Positions 28,601-35,744 of a stretch of 64,000 bases of DNA are shown here, piece after piece. Under the pieces are notes generated by a model. The model did no database searches. It was not told the DNA's origin and saw nothing but the letters and a program-made list of their open reading frames with translations. The DNA comes from CBDIHP01 sp965279195. GTDB lineage: Bacteria > Planctomycetota > Planctomycetia > Isosphaerales > Isosphaeraceae. The translations under genes were made by a program, and so were the position numbers. Location: assembly GCA_965279195.1 (NCBI GenBank), contig CBDIHP010000036.1, positions 167,035 through 231,034 of the forward strand, given 5' to 3'. Positions within the stretch are counted from its first letter, which is position 1. Each line of letters opens with the position of its first letter.

Positions 28601-30284
28601 CTCCCGCCGTCGGCAGCCCCCCGGCGGCCCGGATCTTCATCAGGATGTCGCGCGAGGTCTGGAAGTAATCGAGGACCTTCGCCTTCTCCTTGAAATTCCT
28701 GGCCCGGTGCTTCGCCATCTGGCCATCGAGCCTGGCGACGATCGCATCGAGGCTGGCCTGGCTGTAGGCTGCCTTGCCATCGTGGTCCAGGTAGATGGGG
28801 TTCGTGTGGGCCTCCGCGTCAGGGGCGTCGGCGGGCCGGACGTTGAAGGCCCGCGTGGCGATCCATGTGGATCGGCTCACATCCACCGGTAGACTGGTCT
28901 CGAACCAGGAGGAGACGCCCTGGCCGGCGGGAACTCCGACCTCCGACACGACCTTCCCGTTCGCGATCACCTGGACCCGATCGACGGGCGCGGTCGGCGA
29001 CATCACGCGAACGCGTGCGGACTTCTTCGATTCACCGTCCTTGAGCGAGATGATCGATCCTGGCTCGCTCCCTTCCACATCCAGAAGGAGCATCGGCCCT
29101 GTGGTGACGAAGCTCCGACCCTTCGCCATGCCCGTCATCCAGCCCTTCATGTCGGGCGGCGAGGCCTGAGGGGCTCCGTGGCGAAGGACGTAGGTCAGGC
29201 AGTCGCCGAGCTTGCGGCACGCGGGATAGTCGCTCGCCCCGACGATGGGGAAGCGGTAGCCGGTGTTGAGGATGTGGTACCAGTCCTGGAGTTCGATGCC
29301 GCGATAGACCGCGAACTGGAGGAGTTCCACGGCGTCGACGTCGCCCTGCACGAAGTCGGCGTAGATCGACTGCGCATAGCCGCCATGGGCGTGGATCGCG
29401 AAGCCGCCGCGTTCCTTCGTCTCTCGTCCGACCATCCCGTAGAGCGGCCAGTCATTGGCATTCAGCTTCTCGCCCTCGCGGACGAGATCATCGCGGAGGT
29501 ACAGGTTCAGGTGACCATAGGTGCCGCTGCGATACTCCTGCCCGGAGAGGATACGGATACCGTCGCGTTCCTTCTCCGACTTCGCTCCGAGCCCGAGCAA
29601 CTGAGGGTAATCGAGGATCTCGCGGACACCGTTGTATGGGCCGGCGGGTTCGTTATAACCCAGCGGGGTGCCGTAGCGGATATCCTCGGCGGCGAGCAGG
29701 TCGAAGATGATCGCCTCTTCCTCGGCGTTCCTGCGGAGGAAGTGTAGATGCGTGTCGCCGGAATCATATCCGAGGGATTTGACATCAGCGGTCCGGGAGA
29801 GCGTCAATTCGACGCGTCGCCGCTCGCGAGGTTTGAGCGACAGTTCGCGAACACCCGGGGCGAATTCAAAGCCTTTCCATGCCTCGATGCGTATCGGGCC
29901 GGGGGGCACGTCAATGGAGACTGTGCCGGTCGAGTAGAAGAAGCGGCCGAGGTAGCGGAACGGGCCCTTGCCCTGCCGGTTCGCCTTGCCGTGGCCCGGC
30001 CACTCGCCGGTCAGGCTGAAGCGGGAGAGGCGGTTCTCGGCGGGTTGGTAAAAGTTGCCGTCGGGGCCGACGACGTTCAGGCGCGTGGAGGTAGGCCGCT
30101 TCGTAGAAGCGTCGATCACGACGATTTCCAGATGCGCCGCGTCGCGGCGGAGGGCCACGGCGGGCCTGCCGGCGTGCGAGAAGCCGGGGGGGGTGAAGAT
30201 CCGGGTCTCGTCGGATGCCGATGCCGGGGCGATGGAACCGACGATCGGCGCGAGAAGCAGGAGCAAGATTCGGGCAGGCGGCAT
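25614..30284 (-). CDS. Secreted 1556-residue fusion: CehA-like hydrolase, PVC dehydrogenase, HEAT, haem domain
   Basis: A signal peptide (1-23) opens the protein. Residues about 40-560 resemble the CehA/McbA metallohydrolase family (PHP-like fold), with the metal motif GDTHLHF at 176-182. Residues about 600-1010 match the PVC-type 'membrane-bound dehydrogenase' beta-propeller (GAYDEDGRLYIAEMTDYPYK; IDKDGDGKFDESHVFATGLL). About 1040-1390 reads as HEAT-like helical repeats. The last 140 residues are the haem-binding domain with CVTCHKVG (1417-1424) and VGPDLS. The dehydrogenase-HEAT-haem order is known in Planctomycetota and Verrucomicrobia; the N-terminal CehA-like part is an addition. Start ATG 30284 has GGGAG upstream. 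The substrate is unknown, and domain borders are approximate. Confidence 0.88.
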   Translation of the reverse strand: MPPARILLLLLAPIVGSIAPASASDETRIFTPPGFSHAGRPAVALRRDAAHLEIVVIDASTKRPTSTRLNVVGPDGNFYQPAENRLSRFSLTGEWPGHGKANRQGKGPFRYLGRFFYSTGTVSIDVPPGPIRIEAWKGFEFAPGVRELSLKPRERRRVELTLSRTADVKSLGYDSGDTHLHFLRRNAEEEAIIFDLLAAEDIRYGTPLGYNEPAGPYNGVREILDYPQLLGLGAKSEKERDGIRILSGQEYRSGTYGHLNLYLRDDLVREGEKLNANDWPLYGMVGRETKERGGFAIHAHGGYAQSIYADFVQGDVDAVELLQFAVYRGIELQDWYHILNTGYRFPIVGASDYPACRKLGDCLTYVLRHGAPQASPPDMKGWMTGMAKGRSFVTTGPMLLLDVEGSEPGSIISLKDGESKKSARVRVMSPTAPVDRVQVIANGKVVSEVGVPAGQGVSSWFETSLPVDVSRSTWIATRAFNVRPADAPDAEAHTNPIYLDHDGKAAYSQASLDAIVARLDGQMAKHRARNFKEKAKVLDYFQTSRDILMKIRAAGGLPTAGVPAEWKADLVRSKLDPSARTHDDAELAEFLKPVPPKTIADAIKTFETTGGFHLDLLASEPLLRSPVAGAYDEDGRLYIAEMTDYPYKPRDGQTPLGSIRLLIDKDGDGKFDESHVFATGLLWAAGIAPWKGGVFVTSPPDIWYMKDTDGDHKADVRVKLFTGFGTGNEQGMLNNLTFGLDHKVYGSTSVNGGLVTRVVKKDGPGIDVKGRDFRFDPNTFSFEPITGTVQFGNSFDDDGNRFLCSESRPILHAVLPLDALARNPYLPVATGLESVSTNPVPIFRISPLERWRQIRSSRRIAHGERSADAAGASHHVIDAAAGVTIYRGSAYPAEYYGNAFVPDAQNNLIHRMRLIPQGPTFKGERADAGAEFVRSSDTWFRPVNLINAPDGTLHALDMSRETIEAIHIPNDVVKHLDLRRGRDQGRLYRIAPTGFQGRPQRRLSECSTVELVVLLKERDSWARDTAHRLIFERQDKTAIPHLRELLLDVRADTTARIHALWSLEGLGSLTADPLLASLSITTPRLAAQAAKLAEGRLGSDPRFLDALMKLAASNDVRLRFQVALSLGASTDARAASALAAIARRDLGDNWTRLAVLSSSAPFAGRMFEELARDTAFLGSSQGQIWLEALLAIVGARNDASDRHRSITVIHDVTAGHARRWSRALARGLRSTGQRFALVGPDADVIESWWKSAEQVARDGSQPEAARIEAIGFLSSFPLGHVQPTFALLLRPGTAGPIQAAAIRTLGTYNDPEIVPSTIGGLQHLAPQARVEAFNVLLSREPWTLAMLRNIRSGNADPLQIDPVRRSALLSHRNREIAELAKAVLPTPVNARLVDSFAPSLRLKGDRARGSVVFDKLCVTCHKVGEKGKNVGPDLSATQFTDAENLLMHILDPNRYVAPNYAQYLISDVSGRVYQGLIASETASSLTLVGSNGEPQTILRSQIEQMRDTGKSLMPEDLGSKLSQQEAADLVAFLLQSRAAAKLDVGTLPGLYEPDEK

Positions 30285-30365
30285 CGCTGTGGGCTCCCGG
30301 CGGGACGTCGCGGGCGTTGGGAGGGCGACAGGCAGTTTAGCCGACGGCCGGGGCCGGGGACAGGA

Positions 30366-31514
30366 TCAAGGGACGCGGCGTACCCCGGCCCTGGGGCGGC
30401 CTCCGGCGGGCAGGGTCAGGTCGAGTCGATCGGCGTCCTTGAATTGCGGCGCGACCCCGTACACGCCGTCGGTCTCAGGGATCTCCAGGCGGGGCTTGCT
30501 GCGGGCGGGACGGTCGGAGCAGTACCAGGCGTTGCGCGCGAGGGCGAATGTCTCGGGGGCTGTGTTCGGGCCGATGTTGATGGGTATGGACATCTGATCG
30601 CCCCGAAATACGATGAGGTTGTCCCTGACTTGCCCCTTTCGGCAGGGAACGAAGCCCGGCGCGTTCGTCTCCTGGAGGATCCGGAAGGCGTATCGCAGGG
30701 GTTGATAGATGGTGTTATGCTGAACCTTCGCCCCGTCGATGTTCACGAAGGCGATGGCGGCGTGGGAGCCGATGATCACGCAGTCCTCGACGGTCAGGTC
30801 GCGGCCTTCAAAGCCCTGGGGCTCAGGCCGGAAGTAATCCATTCCGGTGCTGCCGCCGAGGTTGATGGCACGCGACCCGGAGTGCTCGAAGCGGCACTTC
30901 TCGATGCGAATGGCCTCGCTGCCCCCCTTGGCCTGGACCCCGTTGTCGCCGACGGCGTCGCCGTGCCGGAACGTGGACCCGGTGATCACGCCCCGCTTGC
31001 AGCCCACCATGTCGATCCCCGATCCGCCGCTTCCCCAGCGTTCGAAGGTGCAGGATTCGACCCGGAAGTCGGCGACGCCCGAGAGCTTGAGGCCGTCGCG
31101 ATTCCCCTGAGGGCCGACGTCGCGGATCCTCAGGTTCCGGGCGACGATGTGGTGCGACGGCTCGGTCTTCACGCCGCCGTCGTCGATGTTGATCCCGTTG
31201 GCCGACATCCGCTCGACCTTGATGTCCTGCAAGATGAGATGCGCGACCTCCGCCAGATGGAACGCGCATGAGCCCTGCTCGAACACCGGGGGATTTTGGG
31301 GATCGCGCCCGCAAATGGTGATCGGTTGATCGGTCGTGCCGTAGAGGCCCTGGGCGTCAATGTCTCCGCGATAGCGCCCGGGGGCGATGCGGATGGTGGT
31401 GCCCGGCTTCGGATCTCGAAGGGCTGCGCGGAGCTTTCCCACGCTGTCGACGTCGACCGTCGGGCCAGGGCCGGCCGCGCCCAGGCTGGCCAGGAGAATT
31501 GCCTGGATGATCAT
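30366..31514 (-). CDS. Secreted right-handed beta-helix protein
   Basis: This 382-residue protein has a short signal peptide (MIIQAILLASLGAAG) and the parallel beta-helix repeat texture of the pectate-lyase/NosD superfamily: GTTIRIAPGRYRGDI at about 38-52, then repeated phrases such as IRIEKCRFEHSGSRAINLGG and LTVEDCVIIGSHAAIAF. The opening matches polysaccharide lyase and glycosidase folds such as chondroitinase-B-like and PL6 proteins. No calcium or catalytic residues can be assigned. It ends 82 bases upstream (in transcription) of the next gene and follows the alpha/beta-hydrolase gene by 27 bases, so hydrolase, beta-helix and fusion genes may form a carbohydrate-directed unit. Confidence 0.8.
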   Translation of the reverse strand: MIIQAILLASLGAAGPGPTVDVDSVGKLRAALRDPKPGTTIRIAPGRYRGDIDAQGLYGTTDQPITICGRDPQNPPVFEQGSCAFHLAEVAHLILQDIKVERMSANGINIDDGGVKTEPSHHIVARNLRIRDVGPQGNRDGLKLSGVADFRVESCTFERWGSGGSGIDMVGCKRGVITGSTFRHGDAVGDNGVQAKGGSEAIRIEKCRFEHSGSRAINLGGSTGMDYFRPEPQGFEGRDLTVEDCVIIGSHAAIAFVNIDGAKVQHNTIYQPLRYAFRILQETNAPGFVPCRKGQVRDNLIVFRGDQMSIPINIGPNTAPETFALARNAWYCSDRPARSKPRLEIPETDGVYGVAPQFKDADRLDLTLPAGGRPRAGVRRVP

Positions 31515-31541
31515 GATACGATCGCTCCCGGGAGGAGGAGG

Positions 31542-33230
31542 TCAGTCGGGACGGATGAACCTGGAATATGCCCTCGGGCCGAGGTATTCGTAGCCACGGG
31601 CGTGCTGGTCTGTGCCGGCGAGCATGGCCTCAATGAGGCCATTCTTCTCGATTTGGACGGTGTGCCAGATGGTGCGGTCGGGGTTCTCCAGGAACTGGAA
31701 CAGCACGCGGCCGTCGAGGGCCTTGAGCGTGCGGAGATTCCCCTTACGCGACTCCTCGAACGGGAACAGCGGCCCGAAGTCGTCGAGCATCGCCCGGCTC
31801 CGGCCCCAGGTGCCGCCGGAGGCGCTCACGAATGATTTGCCGTTCAGCAGGGCGACGGCGTCGTTGTAGGCCAGTACGACGAGTCGGGCGTCCCTCTGTC
31901 CCTTGAGCCAGCGGGCGAGCTTGTCGCGGTGCTTCTCGGTTTCGTAGGCGTAGTTGGAGTCGAGGAATGCGATGCGTTCGACTTCGGCGGGGACGTCCTG
32001 GAGCGTGTTCAGATAACCGAATGTCATGCTCCCGCCCCCGCTGTGGCCGGTGAGGACGAGCCGCATCGGGCCGGAGGGTGGGATGTGCTTGCGCACCTCG
32101 TCGATCAGCAGGGGGATCCGGCTATCTCCATGCGTCCTGCGCCATGCGGGCCAGGCCTTGAGTTCGTTTTCGAGGTAGGCGACGACGATGGATCGGTCGG
32201 GAGAGCGCTGGCGGAGGAATCTCGTCTGGGCGGCGATGTGCTGGATGTCGTAGTGCCAGTCGTCGCCGGGCCGTAGGGTTTTGCCGGTCGTCCACTCGAT
32301 CGTGTTGCCGTTGGGCAGGGCGTAGAGGACGAGGAGCGCCGGCCTGTCCTTCGGAAATGGGTCGGGCCGATTGATGACGACGCGGACGCCCGGATCGAAT
32401 GTGAATGTGTCGAGGGTCTCACCCTTGTCGGGTTTGATGGGAGCCGGGGCCAGGCTGGGGAAGCGGTCGAGGGCGTACTTCGTCCGTGTGAGGACGCCCT
32501 CGTTGCTCAGCAGCGGGGCGAGCTTCGGGTCGGCCAGGATGGCGTCGGCGTTGGTGGGCTGGCCGTCGAGGATCATCGCCTTCGAGATGAGACGGATGCC
32601 GTGGCTGTAGTCGACCCAGGCGGCGGTGTGGCCGGTGTAGAGCGGCTGGATCGGCTTGCCGTCGGGCCTGTGCCATCCGTAGATGGCGACCTTGTCGGGG
32701 CGTTCGGCCAGCTTGCTGGTGAGGACGACGTCCTTCTTGTGCCCGGCGACCAACTTGCCGGCCGTCTGCGGTCCGATGGACTGGTTGTGGTCGAGGAAGA
32801 CGTAGACGCTGGTCATCCTGGGCGACGGCGGTATCGGGGCCGGCGTCAGTTTGACGGTCGCCTGCGCATAGATGTCATCGACCATCTTCGGCGTGGGCAG
32901 GAGGCAATCGAGCGACTCTGCGACCTTCTGGGCCGAGTACGGCGTCAGCGGGATGCGGAACGGATCGGCGTCGGTTCCGATCGAGAGATAGTCGGGCGAA
33001 ACCTTGTAGATGAGAGTATGATCGTCGTGCCGGGCGGTCACGGGCACGAAGCTCCGCCAGCCGTCGGGGACATTGCCAGCGAGGATGGCGGCGACGGCCT
33101 TCCTCTCGCGGGGTTCGAGCGGGGCGTCGGCGATGGATTTGGCGAAGGTGCTGCCGGTCGGGGCGCCGGCGGGGCGGGGAGGGAGGCTTTGCTGGGTGAC
33201 CAGGAGGGAGAGGATCAGGAGTGTGTTCAT
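31542..33230 (-). CDS. Secreted alpha/beta-hydrolase-like protein
   Basis: Start at MNTLLILSLLVTQQS (ATG 33230), giving 562 residues with a short signal peptide; a longer in-frame N-terminus would run through the repeat. The C-terminal half shows the nucleophile elbow in VLTGHSGGGSMTFGYL with GHSGG, an acyl-hydrolase (esterase/peptidase) motif. Candidate acid and histidine residues lie in the later part (VLAYND and WHTVQIE), but the triad is not certain. The N-terminal half (about 30-270) is not recognised. It is followed 27 bases later by the beta-helix gene on the same strand. Confidence 0.75.
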   Translation of the reverse strand: MNTLLILSLLVTQQSLPPRPAGAPTGSTFAKSIADAPLEPRERKAVAAILAGNVPDGWRSFVPVTARHDDHTLIYKVSPDYLSIGTDADPFRIPLTPYSAQKVAESLDCLLPTPKMVDDIYAQATVKLTPAPIPPSPRMTSVYVFLDHNQSIGPQTAGKLVAGHKKDVVLTSKLAERPDKVAIYGWHRPDGKPIQPLYTGHTAAWVDYSHGIRLISKAMILDGQPTNADAILADPKLAPLLSNEGVLTRTKYALDRFPSLAPAPIKPDKGETLDTFTFDPGVRVVINRPDPFPKDRPALLVLYALPNGNTIEWTTGKTLRPGDDWHYDIQHIAAQTRFLRQRSPDRSIVVAYLENELKAWPAWRRTHGDSRIPLLIDEVRKHIPPSGPMRLVLTGHSGGGSMTFGYLNTLQDVPAEVERIAFLDSNYAYETEKHRDKLARWLKGQRDARLVVLAYNDAVALLNGKSFVSASGGTWGRSRAMLDDFGPLFPFEESRKGNLRTLKALDGRVLFQFLENPDRTIWHTVQIEKNGLIEAMLAGTDQHARGYEYLGPRAYSRFIRPD

Positions 33231-33277
33231 AGCAGCACATCCGGTATGGGGGCGGATGATGCGATCGAAGGACGTTC

Positions 33278-33393
33278 GGAGTGCGGGAGCGGGGCAGCCG
33301 CTTTTTCGCGACGATCGGCGAATGTGAGGAGTTCGCGAACCGCGCCGGCTGCTCATGCCGGCGGAAAGCGGAAGCATTGCTTCCGCACTCCAG
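33278..33393. repeat. Inverted doublet of the GGAGTGCGGGAGC repeat
   Basis: A forward copy GGAGTGCGGGAGC (from 33278, ending GCCGCTTTTTCGCG) faces a reverse copy ending GCTTCCGCACTCCAG (to 33393). The right copy contains the near-perfect palindrome GCGGAAGCATTGCTTCCGC. A matching doublet lies at 53258-53400. Confidence 0.75.
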
Positions 33394-33405
33394 AGTGGCG
33401 GTGGA

Positions 33406-34218
33406 TCAGGCGGGCTTGTGGGCGACGTAGATGCCCCACTTCATGTCGCCGGCCTTGCAGTAGCCGTCCTTGGCCTGCCAGCGTTCGAGCAGGTACTTGA
33501 GATCCTGCTCGGAGAAGTCCTTGACGAACTCCTCGCGGTGGGTGTCGAGCCGGTCGGCCTCGCGCTGCATGATGTCGATGAACTTGTTGGTGGCGTCCTC
33601 GACGACCACGTCGACGAACCCGGCGCCTTCGAGGAGCTTGCCGTAGCTGTCGGGGTCGGTGATGGAGTAGCCGGTCTTCTTGACGTAAGCCTCGAACTCG
33701 GGGGAGCCGGGGCCGCTGCGGCGGGCGTAGTCGGTGATGACCAGGGTGCCGCCGGGGGCCATGAGGTCATAGAGCCGCTTGAAGAGGACGGGCTTGTCCG
33801 GGATGTGCATGAGAGCGTCCCGGCTCCAGATGATGTCGAACTTCTCGGGGAACTCGGTCTTGAGGATGTCGCCGAGGATGAAGTTGACCTTGTCGGCCAC
33901 GCCCGAGGCGGGGGTCAGCTCGATGGCGAGGTTGAGCATCTCCTCGGCGAGGTCGATGCCGGTGACGATCGCGCCGAACTGACGGGCGAGGTCGAACGCC
34001 GCGCCGCCGATGCCGCTGCCGACGTCCAGCACCCGGACGCCCGGCTTGAGGGTGGGGCCGAGCAGCTTGACGAGGTATTCCGTGGTCGAAGGGCCGCCGG
34101 TGGAGATGTAGCCCGCGCCGAAGATCTTCTCGTAGCGGAGGATGCTATTCCGGCTGTACTGGCCGTTGTTGTCGAATTTCGAGCCGGAGGCGGCGGTGGT
34201 CGACGGGGTCGTGCTCAT
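33406..34218 (-). CDS. Phosphoethanolamine N-methyltransferase-like protein
   Basis: This 270-residue S-adenosylmethionine methyltransferase has motif I VLDVGSGIGGAAFD (about 63-76). The segment YSRNSILRYEKIFG (about 21-34) then STGG and a YSRDA-like WSRDALMHI (about 129-137) match the phosphoethanolamine N-methyltransferase (PMT) family of Plasmodium, nematodes and plants, which methylates phosphoethanolamine to phosphocholine in steps. ITDYAR (about 158-163) also fits. The gene lies 65 bases downstream of a choline/ethanolamine-kinase-like gene on the same strand, consistent with the same pathway. Alternative: a related SAM methyltransferase with a different amine substrate. Family membership is well supported; the substrate is inference. 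Confidence 0.82.
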   Translation of the reverse strand: MSTTPSTTAASGSKFDNNGQYSRNSILRYEKIFGAGYISTGGPSTTEYLVKLLGPTLKPGVRVLDVGSGIGGAAFDLARQFGAIVTGIDLAEEMLNLAIELTPASGVADKVNFILGDILKTEFPEKFDIIWSRDALMHIPDKPVLFKRLYDLMAPGGTLVITDYARRSGPGSPEFEAYVKKTGYSITDPDSYGKLLEGAGFVDVVVEDATNKFIDIMQREADRLDTHREEFVKDFSEQDLKYLLERWQAKDGYCKAGDMKWGIYVAHKPA

Positions 34219-34283
34219 GAACGGAGATGCCTTTGCGGGGTTGCTGGTTCGAGCTGGTTGGGAGAGAAGGGACCGGGATCCGG

Positions 34284-35201
34284 TCAGGCCCCGCCGTTGG
34301 TGAGGACCCTGGGGCCGAACACCTCTTCGAGCTGGGCGCGGGCCTCGCGATAGGCGGCCAGATTGTCGGCCGCATATTGATGATAATCGAAGTCGATGTC
34401 CGAGGCGACGGTCTGGATGTACGCCCAGAGGGCCTCGCGGAGCAGGGAGGTCGTCTTGAGCAGCCGCAGCTCCCGCAGGGTCGAGGCCGTCGGCTCGCGG
34501 CCGAGGTAGGCCCCCAGGAGGATCATCTCGTCATCGGGGTCGAGCCCGCAGTTGCCCGAGAGCCCGGCGAGGTCGAACAGCGGGTGGCCGATGCCGCCGT
34601 ATTCCCAGTCGATCAGCCAGAGTCGGCCGTCCTCCTCCAGGATGTTGGCGGCCAGGAGGTCGTTGTGGCAGAGGGTCGGCTGGTAGGGGGTCATCCGGCG
34701 GGCGAGCGAGCGGCTGTCGTCGAGAAGCTCGTCGAGGTCGTCGGGCAGCTTCGCGTTCAGCTCGCGGGCCGTCTTGGCGTAGGTGCGGACGGTCTGGAAT
34801 GCGGAAAAGTAGAGGATCTCGCCGGTGAGGACGTCCCAGGAGTCGTGCAGGTGTCGGAGCAGCGTCCCGACGCGCTGGAGGACCTCCGGCTGGCGGACCT
34901 CCTCGGCCTTGAAGGTGTGGGCGTCGAGGTGCCGGCTGATGAGGACGCCTTGCTCGTGGTGGACGACCTCGGGGGCGACCCGGAGTGAGGCGGCCGCCCG
35001 CTGGCAGACGACCTCGTTGCGGCGGTCGATACCGAGCCAGGGGCGTTCGAGGCAGAGCCGGGCCACGTAGAGGTTCGGGCCGTCGGCGATCCGGTAATTC
35101 CGGTTCGTGATCCCCCCCGGCAACGCCTGGACCTCGATCGGGCCGCGCCAGTAATCCAGGGCCTGGAGCTGCTGAATCGAGACGCGATCCGGGTTCATCA
35201 T
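34284..35201 (-). CDS. Choline/ethanolamine-kinase-like phosphotransferase
   Basis: This 305-residue protein starts MMNPDRVSIQQ (ATG 35201 or 35198). It carries the choline-kinase/APH fold: an N-terminal nucleotide-binding lobe with GGITNRNYRI (about 29-38), the catalytic loop CHNDLLAANIL (about 183-193) with the Brenner-type H-x-D-x4-N signature, and the metal-binding IDWEYGG (about 203-209). IDWEYGG is typical of choline and ethanolamine kinases rather than antibiotic kinases. It would phosphorylate choline or ethanolamine with ATP in the cytoplasm. The next gene downstream is the PMT-like methyltransferase, which accepts phosphoethanolamine, so ethanolamine is an attractive substrate (inference). 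Confidence 0.82.
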   Translation of the reverse strand: MMNPDRVSIQQLQALDYWRGPIEVQALPGGITNRNYRIADGPNLYVARLCLERPWLGIDRRNEVVCQRAAASLRVAPEVVHHEQGVLISRHLDAHTFKAEEVRQPEVLQRVGTLLRHLHDSWDVLTGEILYFSAFQTVRTYAKTARELNAKLPDDLDELLDDSRSLARRMTPYQPTLCHNDLLAANILEEDGRLWLIDWEYGGIGHPLFDLAGLSGNCGLDPDDEMILLGAYLGREPTASTLRELRLLKTTSLLREALWAYIQTVASDIDFDYHQYAADNLAAYREARAQLEEVFGPRVLTNGGA

Positions 35202-35364
35202 GGCGTCGATTCGGGGTAAGGGAGAGGTCCGAGGGGGAGATTCGGGGCAGGAGGAATTTCGATGATAACGGCCGGAAAGCCCCAAAACGAGGCCCTGCCG
35301 CCCGAACTCGCCATCTTCACAATCCCCGGACTGCGTAGCGGATCGGTTCAGAAAGGACGCGTCG

Positions 35365-35580
35365 ATGAGGACGTTCGGATTCGCATTTCTGGGCGGCATC
35401 GTCGGATACATCGCGGGGACCGGCCTCGGCATCGGGCTGGTCCAGGCCATGTCCTCCAACCGCCACGACAGGACGCAGGAGGCCGTGATGACCGGTTTCC
35501 TCGTGACCGGGCCTGTCCTGGCGATCCTGGCGTTCGTCGGGACCCTCATCGTCATGCTGGTCCGGGGGAGGGCCGGTTGA
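35365..35580 (+). CDS. Small two-helix membrane protein
   Basis: A 71-residue protein starting at ATG 35365, preceded by AAAGGA. Two hydrophobic helices (about 4-27 and 44-66) have glycine-rich, tightly packing faces (FLGGIVGYIAGTGLGIG). The loop between them is polar (SSNRHDRTQE). Unknown function; length and quality suggest a real small membrane protein upstream of the MurE-like gene. Confidence 0.6.
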   Translation: MRTFGFAFLGGIVGYIAGTGLGIGLVQAMSSNRHDRTQEAVMTGFLVTGPVLAILAFVGTLIVMLVRGRAG

Positions 35581-35744
35581 GGCCAAACTCCTGGTATCGG
35601 CGTGACTTGGGGTCTGGGATTGTCTTTTTCGCGTCCGGGACCCAAAATGCGACCCGTCGGAAACGCCCCGGGCCCGGAGGAGTCGGGTCAGGGGCGGCGG
35701 GCGACGAGCCCGGATCGATTCAAGGCCGGCACGGAGGCGAGGCC

